Assembly: GCA_017445115.1 (NCBI GenBank)
Contig: JAFSUU010000078.1
Span: 1-29,873, forward strand
DNA from: Clostridia bacterium
GTDB lineage: Bacteria; Bacillota_A; Clostridia; Oscillospirales; CAG-272
Direction of reading: 5' to 3'
DNA: 29,873 nucleotides
Each line of letters starts with the position of its first letter. Position 1 is the first letter of the stretch. Both the position numbers and the translations under genes were made by a program. A model generated the notes under the pieces. It searched no databases. It was not told the origin of the DNA and worked only from the letters and a program-made list of their open reading frames with translations. Below are positions 1-8,103 of the stretch, piece by piece.

Positions 1-300
1 ATACGATACGGAGGCTGTCGTCCCGTCGCTCATACGGAACTTTTTGACGTCGCTCATGCGCTCAGACGTCAATTCAGAGAGAATATATGAATCTTCTTTA
101 TTCTCTTCAATGATTTGAGACGTTTCATCGGACAATATCTCTTCCGGCTCTGTATATTCCGGCAATTCTTCTTCATACAGAGTTTCTTCTGCCTCGTCTT
201 CCGTCCCGTTTATCATGCCGTCCAGCGCACCCACGGGCACTACTTCAATGAACATTATGACAGACAGGATAAGCGCTAACAGTTTAAATGTCTTTTTCAT
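1..300 (-). CDS. N-terminal part of a secreted RHS/wall-associated-like protein (runs off the left edge)
   Basis: The frame reads from an ATG at 300 down to base 1 without a stop, giving 100 residues of a longer protein. It opens with a Sec signal peptide: MKK, a hydrophobic stretch of about 16 residues, then VPVGA as a likely signal peptidase site near residue 25. A very acidic Glu/Asp-rich linker follows (about residues 30-75), then ELTSERMSDVKKFRMSDG. From memory this last block resembles the conserved opening of large clostridial RHS/YD-repeat and WapA-like surface proteins, where a similar 'R..N.K.F...DG' sequence follows an acidic leader. GGAGG lies 6 bases before the ATG, and a good promoter lies about 90 bases upstream. 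The RHS assignment rests on a short motif; the remainder of the gene, left of this window, would decide it. Export is much surer than family. Confidence 0.6.
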   Translation of the reverse strand, partial: MKKTFKLLALILSVIMFIEVVPVGALDGMINGTEDEAEETLYEEELPEYTEPEEILSDETSQIIEENKEDSYILSELTSERMSDVKKFRMSDGTTASVSY

Positions 301-389
301 TGTCATCCTCCATTTTATTACTGTGTTGAATTTTAAATTGTCTTTTCGGATAATTCACCGGGTTAATATCGGTCTATTATCCATAAATC

Positions 390-418
390 AGTTTACAGTA
401 TTTGGACGTTGATGTCAA
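390..418 (-). promoter_or_regulatory. Sigma-A promoter of the left-edge secreted gene
   Basis: On the minus strand TTGACA (418-413) is followed after 17 bases by TAAACT (395-390). Transcription would begin near 383, leaving an AT-rich leader of about 80 bases before the GGAGG ribosome binding site. No obvious operator is seen. Confidence 0.6.
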
Positions 419-480
419 GACTTAAAATGAATTATCTATAAATTCTTACAAAAATATGGGCTGTTTCGTATCTTGATGAA

Positions 481-516
481 CAAAAAGCTTTGCACGGAAC
501 GGTGCAAAGCTTTTTG
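481..516 (-). terminator. Perfect hairpin after the lipid kinase gene, probably bidirectional
   Basis: The arms 481-495 and 502-516 pair perfectly over 15 bp around the loop GGAACG. The arms begin or end in runs of A/T, so the 3' arm in either direction ends GCTTTTTG. The hairpin starts 8 bases after the stop of the kinase gene at 524. Confidence 0.75.
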
Positions 517-523
517 TTCGTTT

Positions 524-1492
524 TCATATAAGCCATTCTTTCTTCGGCGGGGTGTAGATGACGGCGGAGGGGATCACTTTCGCATCGACGGTTTTCCCGT
601 CGATGATCTCTCCGTCATAGCAGATCTTTTGGACGCCTCCGAAGGAAATGCCGCGGCAGCGTCTGAAAGTCATGATATCCGCAAAATTTTTCTTTACCGC
701 GCCGTCGGCGGAAACGTGAGTCCCCTTACGGAAGTCGGAGATGAGCGTCGCGAATTTCGGAATGGAAATATCGTGGACGAGTATGACGTCGATGAAGCCG
801 TCTCCGCAGTCGGCGTGAGGCGCGACTTTGAAGCCGCCTCCGTAATATCTTCCGTTTGCGATCGCCGCGAGAAGATATTTACCCGAGAGAACTTCCTCGT
901 CGACTTCTCCCGTTCCTTTTCTTACCCCGCGCAGCACGACTTCGGTATCAAACGGGTCCTTTTTGGAGAGCGCGCTGACTACGCCGAGAATATACGAAAA
1001 GCTGTTTCCTATGCCGGGCGCTTTTCTTATTTTTTCAGCCTCCGAGACGACTGTGCAGTCGAACCCGACGTTCACCACGTTGACGGAGTATTTTCCGTTC
1101 GCGCAAATAAGGTCGACCGGGTATTCTTTACCGGCTTCGTTCTTTTCTTCAAAAGCGTAACGGAGAAAATCGTTTCCGTTGCCGGACGGAACTCCCGTGA
1201 AGAGAGCCGTTGCGCCGGCGTTCGCGCGCATTATGCCTCCGACCGCTTCTCCCATCGTTCCGTCGCCGCCGTGAGCCACGATGTGAGCGTAGGGATCCTT
1301 TGCGAGCAGTTCCGCGACGAAATCTTCGCAGTCGCTCATCCGTTTCGTAAGGTAAATATCTTCGCCGAGTTCCGAGAGTGCCCGGCGCGTTTTTTTGAAT
1401 TTGCGCCCGCTTCCCGAAACAGGGTTGATAATATGTACGATATGTCTTTCTTTTGTTATCGGAGTTTCTTTTTCAAGTTCGGCAGTCTGCAT
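524..1492 (-). CDS. Diacylglycerol/lipid kinase family protein (YegS/DgkB/BmrU type)
   Basis: This is a 322-residue soluble lipid kinase. Family members phosphorylate diacylglycerol, sphingoid bases or related lipids with ATP at the inner membrane face; in Gram-positives DgkB recycles diacylglycerol released during lipoteichoic acid synthesis. Visible motifs are the nucleotide-binding NPVSGSGR (23-30), the catalytic GGDGT loop (75-79) and PSGNGNDFLR (102-111), which corresponds to the usual PxGTxNDxAR. The substitution of Thr-Ala by Gly-Asn in that last motif is a common clostridial variant as far as I recall. The length fits the family. AAAGGGAG precedes the ATG at 1492. It lies 25 bases after the HAD gene and is probably cotranscribed from the promoter at 2346-2374. 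The lipid substrate cannot be told from sequence. Confidence 0.88.
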   Translation of the reverse strand: MQTAELEKETPITKERHIVHIINPVSGSGRKFKKTRRALSELGEDIYLTKRMSDCEDFVAELLAKDPYAHIVAHGGDGTMGEAVGGIMRANAGATALFTGVPSGNGNDFLRYAFEEKNEAGKEYPVDLICANGKYSVNVVNVGFDCTVVSEAEKIRKAPGIGNSFSYILGVVSALSKKDPFDTEVVLRGVRKGTGEVDEEVLSGKYLLAAIANGRYYGGGFKVAPHADCGDGFIDVILVHDISIPKFATLISDFRKGTHVSADGAVKKNFADIMTFRRCRGISFGGVQKICYDGEIIDGKTVDAKVIPSAVIYTPPKKEWLI

Positions 1493-1517
1493 CAGAAGAT
1501 CTCCCTTTTGTTCTGTA

Positions 1518-2279
1518 TCAATAGTTTTTCATTACGTCGTCGAGCATATCGCCGACGTTTATCATCACTTTTTTTGCCGCCGCTTTGCACGCGTCGGTGC
1601 CGTGAGGTACGGTATATCCGTTGAAGCGCGAGATCATCGGAACGTCGTTGTCGTTGTCGCCCGCGGTGAAGACGTCCTCGTGACGCACCCCGAAGTGGTC
1701 CGCGATCCTCGCGACCGTGATCCCTTTGTCGACGCCGTAAGGCGGTATGTCGACGCAGTGTCCGTTTAGGTTCAGCGAGATCTTGTCGCCGTATTTCTTT
1801 TCAAGCAGGTCGACCGCCTCTCTGAAATGTTCTTCCGGATCGAAGCAGGCGTTTATCTGAGTGAAAGTTTTATGGCGCCGCGCTTCGATTATGCCTTCGT
1901 GTGAGTCGTCGACCGGCAGCGACAGGTCTATCTGATACGACGTCCGCCCGTCCGCGAAGAAAAGATACCCGGTTCCGATCTCTGCGATCGTTTTCAGTAT
2001 ATCGGGCAGCACCGCGCCGTCGCCGAAATACTCAAAGATCGTTTCGCCGTTCGAGTCGATCGCATAGGCGCCGGTCATACACATAATAAAGTCGCAGTAT
2101 TTCAGATAATCCTTGATTATGTACTCGGCGTTGGAGTACGTTCTTCCGGTCACGATGCCGAAAACGTTTCCCGCTTTGCGGAATTTCGTGATCTTTTCAA
2201 GATATTCTTCCGTCACGCCGTGCGGGTACTGGTTCAGAGTTCCGTCGAAATCTGTCGCAAACAGTTTTTTTCTCTTCAT
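1518..2279 (-). CDS. HAD superfamily hydrolase, Cof/YidA-like (IIB)
   Basis: This is a 253-residue haloacid-dehalogenase phosphatase. The nucleophile motif DFDGT is at residues 10-14 (Asp10 nucleophile, Asp12 acid/base). The C-terminal GDNDNDVPMI motif supplies the Mg2+-binding acidic residues typical of Cof-type IIB enzymes, whose substrates are sugar phosphates, FMN or PLP. The spacing between the motifs leaves room for the C2B cap domain. I place the start at the ATG at 2279, because AGGAACGG sits upstream of it and the protein then begins five residues before the catalytic strand; an in-frame ATG at 2306 has no ribosome binding site. It is the first gene of a two-gene unit with the downstream lipid kinase. 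The substrate is unknown. Confidence 0.9.
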   Translation of the reverse strand: MKRKKLFATDFDGTLNQYPHGVTEEYLEKITKFRKAGNVFGIVTGRTYSNAEYIIKDYLKYCDFIMCMTGAYAIDSNGETIFEYFGDGAVLPDILKTIAEIGTGYLFFADGRTSYQIDLSLPVDDSHEGIIEARRHKTFTQINACFDPEEHFREAVDLLEKKYGDKISLNLNGHCVDIPPYGVDKGITVARIADHFGVRHEDVFTAGDNDNDVPMISRFNGYTVPHGTDACKAAAKKVMINVGDMLDDVMKNY

Positions 2280-2345
2280 TTTTATCCGTTCCTGTCCGGT
2301 CTGCATAATAAAAACGGTCGAATTCTGCGTTTTTCGCTCTTTTTA

Positions 2346-2374
2346 ATTTTATCAAAGCGACGGCGCGTTGTCAA
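2346..2374 (-). promoter_or_regulatory. Sigma-A promoter of the HAD/lipid kinase unit
   Basis: The minus strand reads TTGACA (2374-2369), a 17-base spacer, then TAAAAT (2351-2346), with TGA immediately before the -10 as an extended -10. It lies back to back with the glnN promoter at 2419-2447. Confidence 0.72.
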
Positions 2375-2418
2375 GGGAAAACGGAAAAGACAAAACGCTG
2401 CCTTTTCTTCCGTTATCC

Positions 2419-2447
2419 TTGACATAACTTATAAATTATATTATACT
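2419..2447 (+). promoter_or_regulatory. Sigma-A promoter of glnN
   Basis: TTGACA (2419-2424), 17 bases, TATACT (2442-2447). The leader is only about 25 bases long and has a weak ribosome binding site (AAGAAAGCGG), so no glutamine riboswitch fits here. Confidence 0.78.
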
Positions 2448-2478
2448 GTATCATAAGACAAAGAAAGCGGTTTGAAAA

Positions 2479-4575
2479 ATGGAAGACAGGATAACAAAAT
2501 TATTCGGAGCGGACGTCTTCAGCGACAAGGTCATGAGTGAAAGACTGCCCGCCGACATCTATAAGAGCTTGAAGCGCACCATCAGCATGGGGCGCTCTCT
2601 CGACATCGGAGTTGCAAACGCGGTCGCCGAGGAAATGAAAAACTGGGCGATAGAAAACGGCGCAACTCACTATACTCACTGGTTCCAGCCTATGACGGGC
2701 ATCACCGCGGAAAAGCACGACAGCTTTGTACTTCCTCTCGAAAACGGCACTGCGATCACGGAGTTCTCCGGCCGCCAACTCATAAAAGGCGAGCCCGACG
2801 CTTCAAGTTTTCCTTCGGGCGGTCTTCGCGCGACTTTTGAAGCGAGAGGCTACACCGCGTGGGACCCCACGTCGTACGCGTTCATAAAGAGCCACGTGCT
2901 TTGTATTCCTACAGTATTTTGCTCCTACAGCGGCGAATCTCTCGACAAGAAAACGCCGCTTCTCCGTTCGATCGAGGTTATCGGCAAAGAGGCACTCAGG
3001 ATCTTACGGCTTTTCGGCGATGAAAAAACGAAGCGCGTCGTTCCGTCAGTCGGCGCGGAGCAGGAGTATTTTCTTATCAGAAAAGAGGACTACGTCGCAA
3101 GGCGCGATCTTCTCTATACCGGCAGGACGCTCTTCGGGGCGAGACCGCCGAAAGGTCAGCAGCTCAACGACCACTACTTCGGCTCGATCAAGCCGAAGGT
3201 GAAGGATTTTATGCGCGACCTCGACGAAGCGCTTTGGAAACTCGGAGTCTGCGCCAAGACGGAGCATAACGAAGCCGCTCCCGCACAGCACGAGCTCGCA
3301 CCGCTTTATTCGACGGTAAACACCGCGTGCGACCACAATCAGATAATGATGGACACGATGAAGCGCGTTGCCGCTGAGCACGGAATGATCTGCCTTCTCA
3401 ACGAAAAGCCGTTCGAGGGCGTCAACGGAAGCGGCAAGCACAACAACTGGTCGCTGACGACGGACGACGGTCAGAATCTTCTTGATCCCGGAAAGACGCC
3501 CGCGGAAAACGCGCAGTTCTTAGTCTTCCTCGCGGCGACGATAGCCGCGGTCGACGAATATCAGGATCTTCTCCGCATATCTGTCGCCTCTCCCGGAAAC
3601 GATCACCGTCTCGGCGCTGCCGAAGCGCCGCCCGCGATCCTTTCGATGTTCGTGGGAGAAGAGCTGACGTCAGTCCTCGAATCGATCGAAGAGGGAACGG
3701 AGTATCACGGCGAGGGAAGAAGCGTACTCGAGATCGGTGTCCACGTCCTTCCGAAATTTCCGAAGGACACGTCTGACCGGAACAGAACGTCGCCGTTCGC
3801 CTTCACCGGAAATAAATTCGAGTTCAGAATGCCCGGTTCGTCACTGTCGATCGCGGGACCGAACACGGTCCTCAACACGATCGTTGCCGAGGAGCTCTCG
3901 CGTATTGCCGATGAACTTGAGGGAGTCGAAGACTTCAACGCCGCTCTGAACGGAGTGATACGCCGTCTCATAAAAGAACACAAGCGGATCATTTACAGCG
4001 GAAACGGTTATACGAAAGAGTGGGAAGAGGAAGCCGCCCGCCGCGGACTTTCAAATTACAAGACGCTGCCAGACGCTCTTGCTCACATGTGCGACGAGCA
4101 CAACGTCGAGCTGTTTGAAAAACACCGTATATTTACCGCTAAAGAGCTCGCCTCCCGCCGCGAGATAATCCTTGAGAACTATGCGAGAGTCACCGGCATC
4201 GAAGCGGATACGATGGTAGATATGATAAGGAAGGAGATCCTTCCCGCGTCGGTGAAATACGTTAAGACGCTCGCGGAGTCCGCAAGCATGAAGCGCCGGG
4301 TCAGCGAGAACATCAGCACGGAATTTGAGGAAAAACTTTCTTCGCGTTTGTCCGAACTGAACGACGGACTTTACGCGGAGTCCGAGCGCCTTGCCGCTCT
4401 TTCCGAAGAGCTGCGGGGTTCTGAAGACTACGCCGTCGCGTCGTCGTTCTGCCGCGACACGCTTATCCCGTGCATGAAAGCGGCGAGAGCGCTCGCCGAT
4501 GAAATAGAGAGCCTGACCGACAGAGCGGTATGGCCGTATCCGACTTACGGCGATATACTTTTTGCCGTCAGATGA
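2479..4575 (+). CDS. glnN: Glutamine synthetase type III (GSIII)
   Basis: This enzyme makes glutamine from glutamate, ammonium and ATP and is the main ammonium-assimilating enzyme in many anaerobes. At 698 residues it matches GSIII (about 700-730), not the 440-470 residues of type I. The N-terminal GSIII segment includes FSDKVMSERLP near residue 16 and HYTHWFQPMTG near 65. The metal-binding GAEQEYFL block lies near 191, NEAAPAQHELAP near 263, NGSGKHNNWS near 316, and FRMPGSSLSIAGPNT near 449. The C-terminal 200 residues are the extra helical region of type III. It is transcribed from its own promoter, divergent from the HAD gene, and probably runs into the lipoprotein 18 bases downstream. The Tyr-adenylylation control of type I enzymes is not expected. 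Identification is very secure. Confidence 0.97.
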   Translation: MEDRITKLFGADVFSDKVMSERLPADIYKSLKRTISMGRSLDIGVANAVAEEMKNWAIENGATHYTHWFQPMTGITAEKHDSFVLPLENGTAITEFSGRQLIKGEPDASSFPSGGLRATFEARGYTAWDPTSYAFIKSHVLCIPTVFCSYSGESLDKKTPLLRSIEVIGKEALRILRLFGDEKTKRVVPSVGAEQEYFLIRKEDYVARRDLLYTGRTLFGARPPKGQQLNDHYFGSIKPKVKDFMRDLDEALWKLGVCAKTEHNEAAPAQHELAPLYSTVNTACDHNQIMMDTMKRVAAEHGMICLLNEKPFEGVNGSGKHNNWSLTTDDGQNLLDPGKTPAENAQFLVFLAATIAAVDEYQDLLRISVASPGNDHRLGAAEAPPAILSMFVGEELTSVLESIEEGTEYHGEGRSVLEIGVHVLPKFPKDTSDRNRTSPFAFTGNKFEFRMPGSSLSIAGPNTVLNTIVAEELSRIADELEGVEDFNAALNGVIRRLIKEHKRIIYSGNGYTKEWEEEAARRGLSNYKTLPDALAHMCDEHNVELFEKHRIFTAKELASRREIILENYARVTGIEADTMVDMIRKEILPASVKYVKTLAESASMKRRVSENISTEFEEKLSSRLSELNDGLYAESERLAALSEELRGSEDYAVASSFCRDTLIPCMKAARALADEIESLTDRAVWPYPTYGDILFAVR

Positions 4576-4593
4576 CCTGATGAGAGGAAAGCT

Positions 4594-5433
4594 ATGAAAA
4601 AAATAATATCTTTGATTTGTATTCTTGTTCTCGCAGTTCCGGAGCTTGCGTCCTGCGGAGGAAACGAAGAGGTCGATACGACCGTATATTCCGAGACTTT
4701 CGTGCCCGTAGATGCGAACAGCGCGACGGCGCTGCGCTATATTTCCGGAAGCGTTGAAAAAGATATCAATACGAAAGTAAATATTGATAAAGCTGTATCG
4801 GCGTATAATTCCGTGACCGAGACCGAAAAATACGCGTCCGGTGAAAAAGAGGAATGGTCGTTCATTATCATATCCGATTCCGAAAGCGGGAACACCGTAT
4901 ATAAATTGTCCGGCGTCGGGGAAAACAAGATCAACGTTTCGGTCTCCTCACCGGAAAGCGAACCGTCGAGATATCTCGTTAAAAATGCGGAGCTCTATAA
5001 CTTCCTCGGCAGCGAAGTGCTGACGGTTAAAGAGATAAGCGTTTCGGCAAAGGTCGTTATCTCGCTCGGAGAAGGAACTCCCGACGGAGAGGGCGCTGCG
5101 AGAGAGGCAGAGGTGCTGCTCGGTGAAGCAACGGTAACCGTGACGGGTGATGAGATCACACCTCCCACGGCTGCCGACGCCATAATCGCCGCACTTGAGA
5201 GCAACGAGATAACGTCCGACTATAAAGTCAGCAAAAACGCCGGAACGGTAATTTCTATAAACGGATATGAATATAAGGTGGAAGACGGAGACCTCGGAGT
5301 TGATATTCTGAGATGGAAATATTCGGTCGACGGCGAGGCGGTTCCCGGCGAAGATCTTAATTCTTTCGTTTTGACTGACGGAGCGACGATAACTGTTATT
5401 TTCACTTATCAGCACATTGACAAGAACGGTTGA
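4594..5433 (+). CDS. Putative lipoprotein of unknown function, possible DUF4430-like C-terminus
   Basis: The 279-residue product starts with a lipoprotein signal: MKK, a hydrophobic core, and lipobox LASC with the lipidated Cys at 21. It is therefore predicted to be anchored on the outer face of the membrane. The mature chain is acidic and rich in Ser/Thr/Val, with no enzyme motif. The last 80 residues read like a small beta domain: an ADAIIAALESNEI segment, an 'INGYEYK' strand, then 'LRWKYSVDGEAVPGEDLNSF' and a closing strand. This layout recalls the DUF4430/transcobalamin-like domain ('GWxYxVNG'), but that match is from memory and weak. AGAGGAAAG precedes the ATG. It follows glnN by 18 bases and ends at a strong terminator, so it is cotranscribed with glnN; no functional link to nitrogen metabolism is shown. 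Confidence 0.8.
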   Translation: MKKIISLICILVLAVPELASCGGNEEVDTTVYSETFVPVDANSATALRYISGSVEKDINTKVNIDKAVSAYNSVTETEKYASGEKEEWSFIIISDSESGNTVYKLSGVGENKINVSVSSPESEPSRYLVKNAELYNFLGSEVLTVKEISVSAKVVISLGEGTPDGEGAAREAEVLLGEATVTVTGDEITPPTAADAIIAALESNEITSDYKVSKNAGTVISINGYEYKVEDGDLGVDILRWKYSVDGEAVPGEDLNSFVLTDGATITVIFTYQHIDKNG

Positions 5434-5449
5434 TTTCCTACAGAATTTG

Positions 5450-5488
5450 CCGCGCGGTCAAAGCATTGTCTTTGACCGCGCGGTTTTT
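5450..5488 (+). terminator. Rho-independent terminator of the glnN-lipoprotein unit
   Basis: A 14-bp GC-rich perfect stem (5450-5463 with 5470-5483) with loop CATTGT is followed by TTTTTA. It separates this unit from the convergent uppP gene. Confidence 0.9.
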
Positions 5489-5499
5489 ATGTTATAAGA

Positions 5500-6363
5500 C
5501 TATTTATTTATTGCAAAGAACAGGGCAACGAAAGCGGAAAGGATCATTCTGTACCACCCGAACGGAGCAAATCCGCGCCGCTTTACGAACGAGACGAGAA
5601 ATTTTACCGCGAAGAGCGAAACGATGAACGCCGTCGCCGTTCCGACAAAGAGCGTCACCGTCTGCGAAAACGAAAAAGCAGTTCCCTGCGAGATATATTT
5701 CACGGCTTTCAGCCCCGACGCTCCGAACATCACGGGTATTGCGAGGAAGAAAGAGAATTCAGCCGCCGCGCTTCGCGAAGCGCCGAGCGCCGTCGCACCG
5801 AGAATAGTCGATCCGGATCGGGAAGTGCCCGGGATGAGCGCTAAAACTTGAAATGCGCCGACGCCGAACGCTGTGCCGGGAGTCATATCTTCGGGAGACG
5901 TGATGCGCGAGGTTTTATTTTTCGTTCTTTTATCGATGATGACGAATAAAACTCCGTAAACGAAAAGCGCACCCGCGATTATAAAATTCACCTGAGGCTC
6001 GACAAAGACTTTTTCCGACAGAAAGCCGTCGAAAAGAAGTCCTGCCGCAAAAACCGGGACAGACGCGAGCGCGATACGTCCCCAAAGCCTGAACGCCTTT
6101 TTCCGTTCGGCTTTTGTTTTATTTTTTGAAAGCGGATCCAGTCTTCCGAAATATAAAGCGACGACGGCAAGGATCGAACCGAGCTGGATCACGACGTTGA
6201 ACATTTCCGTAAAATCCGGAGTGAAAATTTCGGGATCCATACGGGACTTCATCAGAGAGTCGAAAATAATAAGGTGACCGGTCGAGCTTACAGGAAGCCA
6301 TTCGGTCACCCCTTGAATTATTCCCGAGATAACAGCGTAAACGATACTTGTGATATCCGGCAT
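5500..6363 (-). CDS. uppP: Undecaprenyl-diphosphatase (UppP/BacA)
   Basis: This integral membrane phosphatase removes one phosphate from undecaprenyl pyrophosphate on the outer face, recycling the lipid carrier for peptidoglycan and teichoic acid synthesis; overexpression classically gives bacitracin resistance. The 287-residue product has both signature motifs: GVTEWLPVSSTGH (about 18-30, with the catalytic Glu and Ser/His) and PGTSRSGST (about 178-186), plus about eight hydrophobic segments. I choose the ATG at 6363, since AGAGG sits 8 bases before it; an in-frame GTG at 6372 would overlap that ribosome binding site. It lies 34 bases downstream of the TrhP-type gene and is probably cotranscribed with it. 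Confidence 0.95.
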   Translation of the reverse strand: MPDITSIVYAVISGIIQGVTEWLPVSSTGHLIIFDSLMKSRMDPEIFTPDFTEMFNVVIQLGSILAVVALYFGRLDPLSKNKTKAERKKAFRLWGRIALASVPVFAAGLLFDGFLSEKVFVEPQVNFIIAGALFVYGVLFVIIDKRTKNKTSRITSPEDMTPGTAFGVGAFQVLALIPGTSRSGSTILGATALGASRSAAAEFSFFLAIPVMFGASGLKAVKYISQGTAFSFSQTVTLFVGTATAFIVSLFAVKFLVSFVKRRGFAPFGWYRMILSAFVALFFAINK

Positions 6364-6397
6364 ATGCGGCACCTCTCACGGCTATTTCGCTATTATC

Positions 6398-7672
6398 TTA
6401 TTTATCTCCTCCGCGGAGTATGTCGCCTTTCTTAATTTTTATCGGGCATTTTAACTTAAATATCTGATCCGGGTGCGGCGTGCTTTCGATTGGTGAACCC
6501 TCTTCGTCGGTGAGGATTTCCGACCTGAACCGTATTCCGACTTTACCGGGAGTCAGAAGTTCAACTGTGTCGCCGACCGTGAACTTGTTCCTCTGCGTGA
6601 AGACCGCAAATCCGTCGCCGTCGGAATCGGCGAGCGCTGTCGCAAGGTACGGTTTTTCGCGTATGTATCCCGGTTCGTCGACCGTCTTCGCATTTTCGTG
6701 AGGGGAGTTGAAGAAAAACCCCGTGTCGTACTGCCGGTGGCTCACGCTGCAAAGCTCTTCGAGCCATTCGGGACGGAATTCGTATTTCTCCGGATCGGCG
6801 AAATATGAGTCGATCGCCATGCGGTAAGTGTTCGTTACGACCGCCGTGTAGTATGCGCTTCTGACTCTGCCTTCAAGCTTGAAGCTGGAGATGCCCGCCT
6901 TCACGAGCTCGGGTATGTGCTCTATCATACACATATCACGGCTTGACATTACGAACGTGTCGCCGCCTGACTCGACGACGGGGAAATATTCTCCGGGGCG
7001 CTTTTCTTCTTCTATTTCCATAGAAAGCTCGGACGCCGCGCGGTATTCCCACCTGCACGACTGCGCGCATGCGCCGTGGTTCGCGTCTCTGCCTATCATA
7101 TATTCGCTGAGCAGGCATCTGCCGCTGTATGCGATGCACATCGAGCCGTGGATGAAAGTTTCGATCTCAAGGTCGGGGGGTATTTCGCTTCTGATCTGTG
7201 AAATGTCGTCGAGCGACAACTCGCGCGCCAGAACTATTCTCTTCGCTCCCATTTCGCGCCACGCAAGACACGATCTTGCCGAGACGACGCTCGACTGAGT
7301 CGAGACGTGAAGGTCAACGTGAGGCGCGACGCGCTTTGCGAGCGAAAATACGCCGAGATCGGAAATTATCATAGCGTCGACGCCTATCGAATCGAGGAAT
7401 TTAAGATATTTTTCAAGCTCGCCGTACTCGGAGTCGCGCGGCATTATGTTCACCGTGACGTGAATTTTTACCCCGGCGCCGTGAGCGAGTTTCACCGCTT
7501 CCTCAAGCTCTTCGTTTGTGAAATTGTTCGAGGCCGCCCTCATTCCGAAAGACGTACCTGCGAGATACACGGCGTCGGCGCCGAATCTTATCGCCGCGCG
7601 AAGCTTCTCAAAATCCCCGGCAGGGGAGAGAAGCTCCGGCCTTTTTATATTGCGTAAAATTTCGTCTGACAT
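6398..7672 (-). CDS. trhP: U32 family protein, TrhP-type tRNA U34 hydroxylation factor
   Basis: At 424 residues it has the N-terminal RPELLSPAGDFEKL of the U32 TIM-barrel and the family signature ETFIHGSMCIAYSGRCLLS (171-189). Cysteines at 179, 186, 202 and 206 (CAQSCRW) are the candidate iron-sulfur ligands. Although annotated as peptidases, the bacterial relatives YegQ (E. coli TrhP) and YrrO (B. subtilis TrhP2) act in prephenate-dependent 5-hydroxyuridine formation at wobble U34 of tRNA; another relative, RlhA, hydroxylates 23S rRNA. Overall resemblance from memory is closest to YrrO, including length, but the exact RNA target is inference. AGAGG lies 7 bases before the ATG. No separate promoter is evident; it may be reached by readthrough of the hairpin at 7691-7723. 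Confidence 0.85.
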   Translation of the reverse strand: MSDEILRNIKRPELLSPAGDFEKLRAAIRFGADAVYLAGTSFGMRAASNNFTNEELEEAVKLAHGAGVKIHVTVNIMPRDSEYGELEKYLKFLDSIGVDAMIISDLGVFSLAKRVAPHVDLHVSTQSSVVSARSCLAWREMGAKRIVLARELSLDDISQIRSEIPPDLEIETFIHGSMCIAYSGRCLLSEYMIGRDANHGACAQSCRWEYRAASELSMEIEEEKRPGEYFPVVESGGDTFVMSSRDMCMIEHIPELVKAGISSFKLEGRVRSAYYTAVVTNTYRMAIDSYFADPEKYEFRPEWLEELCSVSHRQYDTGFFFNSPHENAKTVDEPGYIREKPYLATALADSDGDGFAVFTQRNKFTVGDTVELLTPGKVGIRFRSEILTDEEGSPIESTPHPDQIFKLKCPIKIKKGDILRGGDK

Positions 7673-7690
7673 TGATCAACCTCTTTCGCG

Positions 7691-7723
7691 AAAAAAGACA
7701 GAGAGGAGAAAAACCCCTCTCTG
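7691..7723 (-). terminator. Terminator between the small membrane protein gene and trhP
   Basis: On the minus strand CAGAGAGG pairs with CCTCTCTG (7723-7716 with 7706-7699) and is followed by CTTTTTT (7697-7691). It begins 18 bases after the stop of the small gene and so would terminate or attenuate transcription before trhP. Confidence 0.72.
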
Positions 7724-7741
7724 ACCGTTTGCGCGGTTTAA

Positions 7742-7999
7742 TTATTCAGCTTCTTTCTGGGACTCGATCGTGATGTCGTCCTCGTCGTCGATGCTGCACT
7801 CGGGGATGAAATCTTCGTCGTCGAAATCGTCGCTGAAGCAGCCGTCAACGCAGCTGTCGCAATCCTCGTCGCATTCGAACGTGATCTTGAAATACTTTTT
7901 GAAAAGCTTGTATGCGGTGATGCACAGGGCCGCGACTGCAGCTGCAACACCGGCGGAGATGATTATGATCTTCCAAACATTGATCTTTTTGTTTTCCAT
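7742..7999 (-). CDS. Small acidic, cysteine-containing single-span membrane protein, unknown family
   Basis: The 85-residue protein has a short basic N-terminus (MENKKINVWK), one transmembrane segment (about residues 11-30), a basic patch (KLFKKYFK) and then an extremely acidic tail. The tail contains clustered cysteines in CDEDCDSCVDGC, and another Cys near residue 67. The positive-inside rule is ambiguous because basic residues flank both ends of the span. The gene looks real: AAAGGAG precedes the ATG with 7-base spacing, an extended -10 promoter lies upstream and an intrinsic terminator follows, making it a monocistronic unit. I do not recognise the family. The Cys/Asp tail could bind metal or form disulfides, which is inference only. 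Confidence 0.8.
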   Translation of the reverse strand: MENKKINVWKIIIISAGVAAAVAALCITAYKLFKKYFKITFECDEDCDSCVDGCFSDDFDDEDFIPECSIDDEDDITIESQKEAE

Positions 8000-8053
8000 G
8001 TCTTACACTCCTTTGTATGAAATATTAAGCCCTGCGGCTTATCCTCTGTTTAT

Positions 8054-8081
8054 AGTATAACACATTTTCGGTCAAATGCAA
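8054..8081 (-). promoter_or_regulatory. Promoter of the small membrane protein gene
   Basis: On the minus strand TTGCAT (8081-8076) is followed after 16 bases by TATACT (8059-8054), with TGT directly upstream of the -10 (extended -10). A small 6-bp hairpin (8026-8041) lies in the leader. Confidence 0.6.
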
Positions 8082-8103
8082 TACAAATTCAAAAAGTTTT
8101 ATA

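Noticed and set aside
2448..2478. Possible glutamine riboswitch before glnN
   Set aside because: The leader from the clear promoter is only about 25 bases, too short for any known glutamine aptamer.
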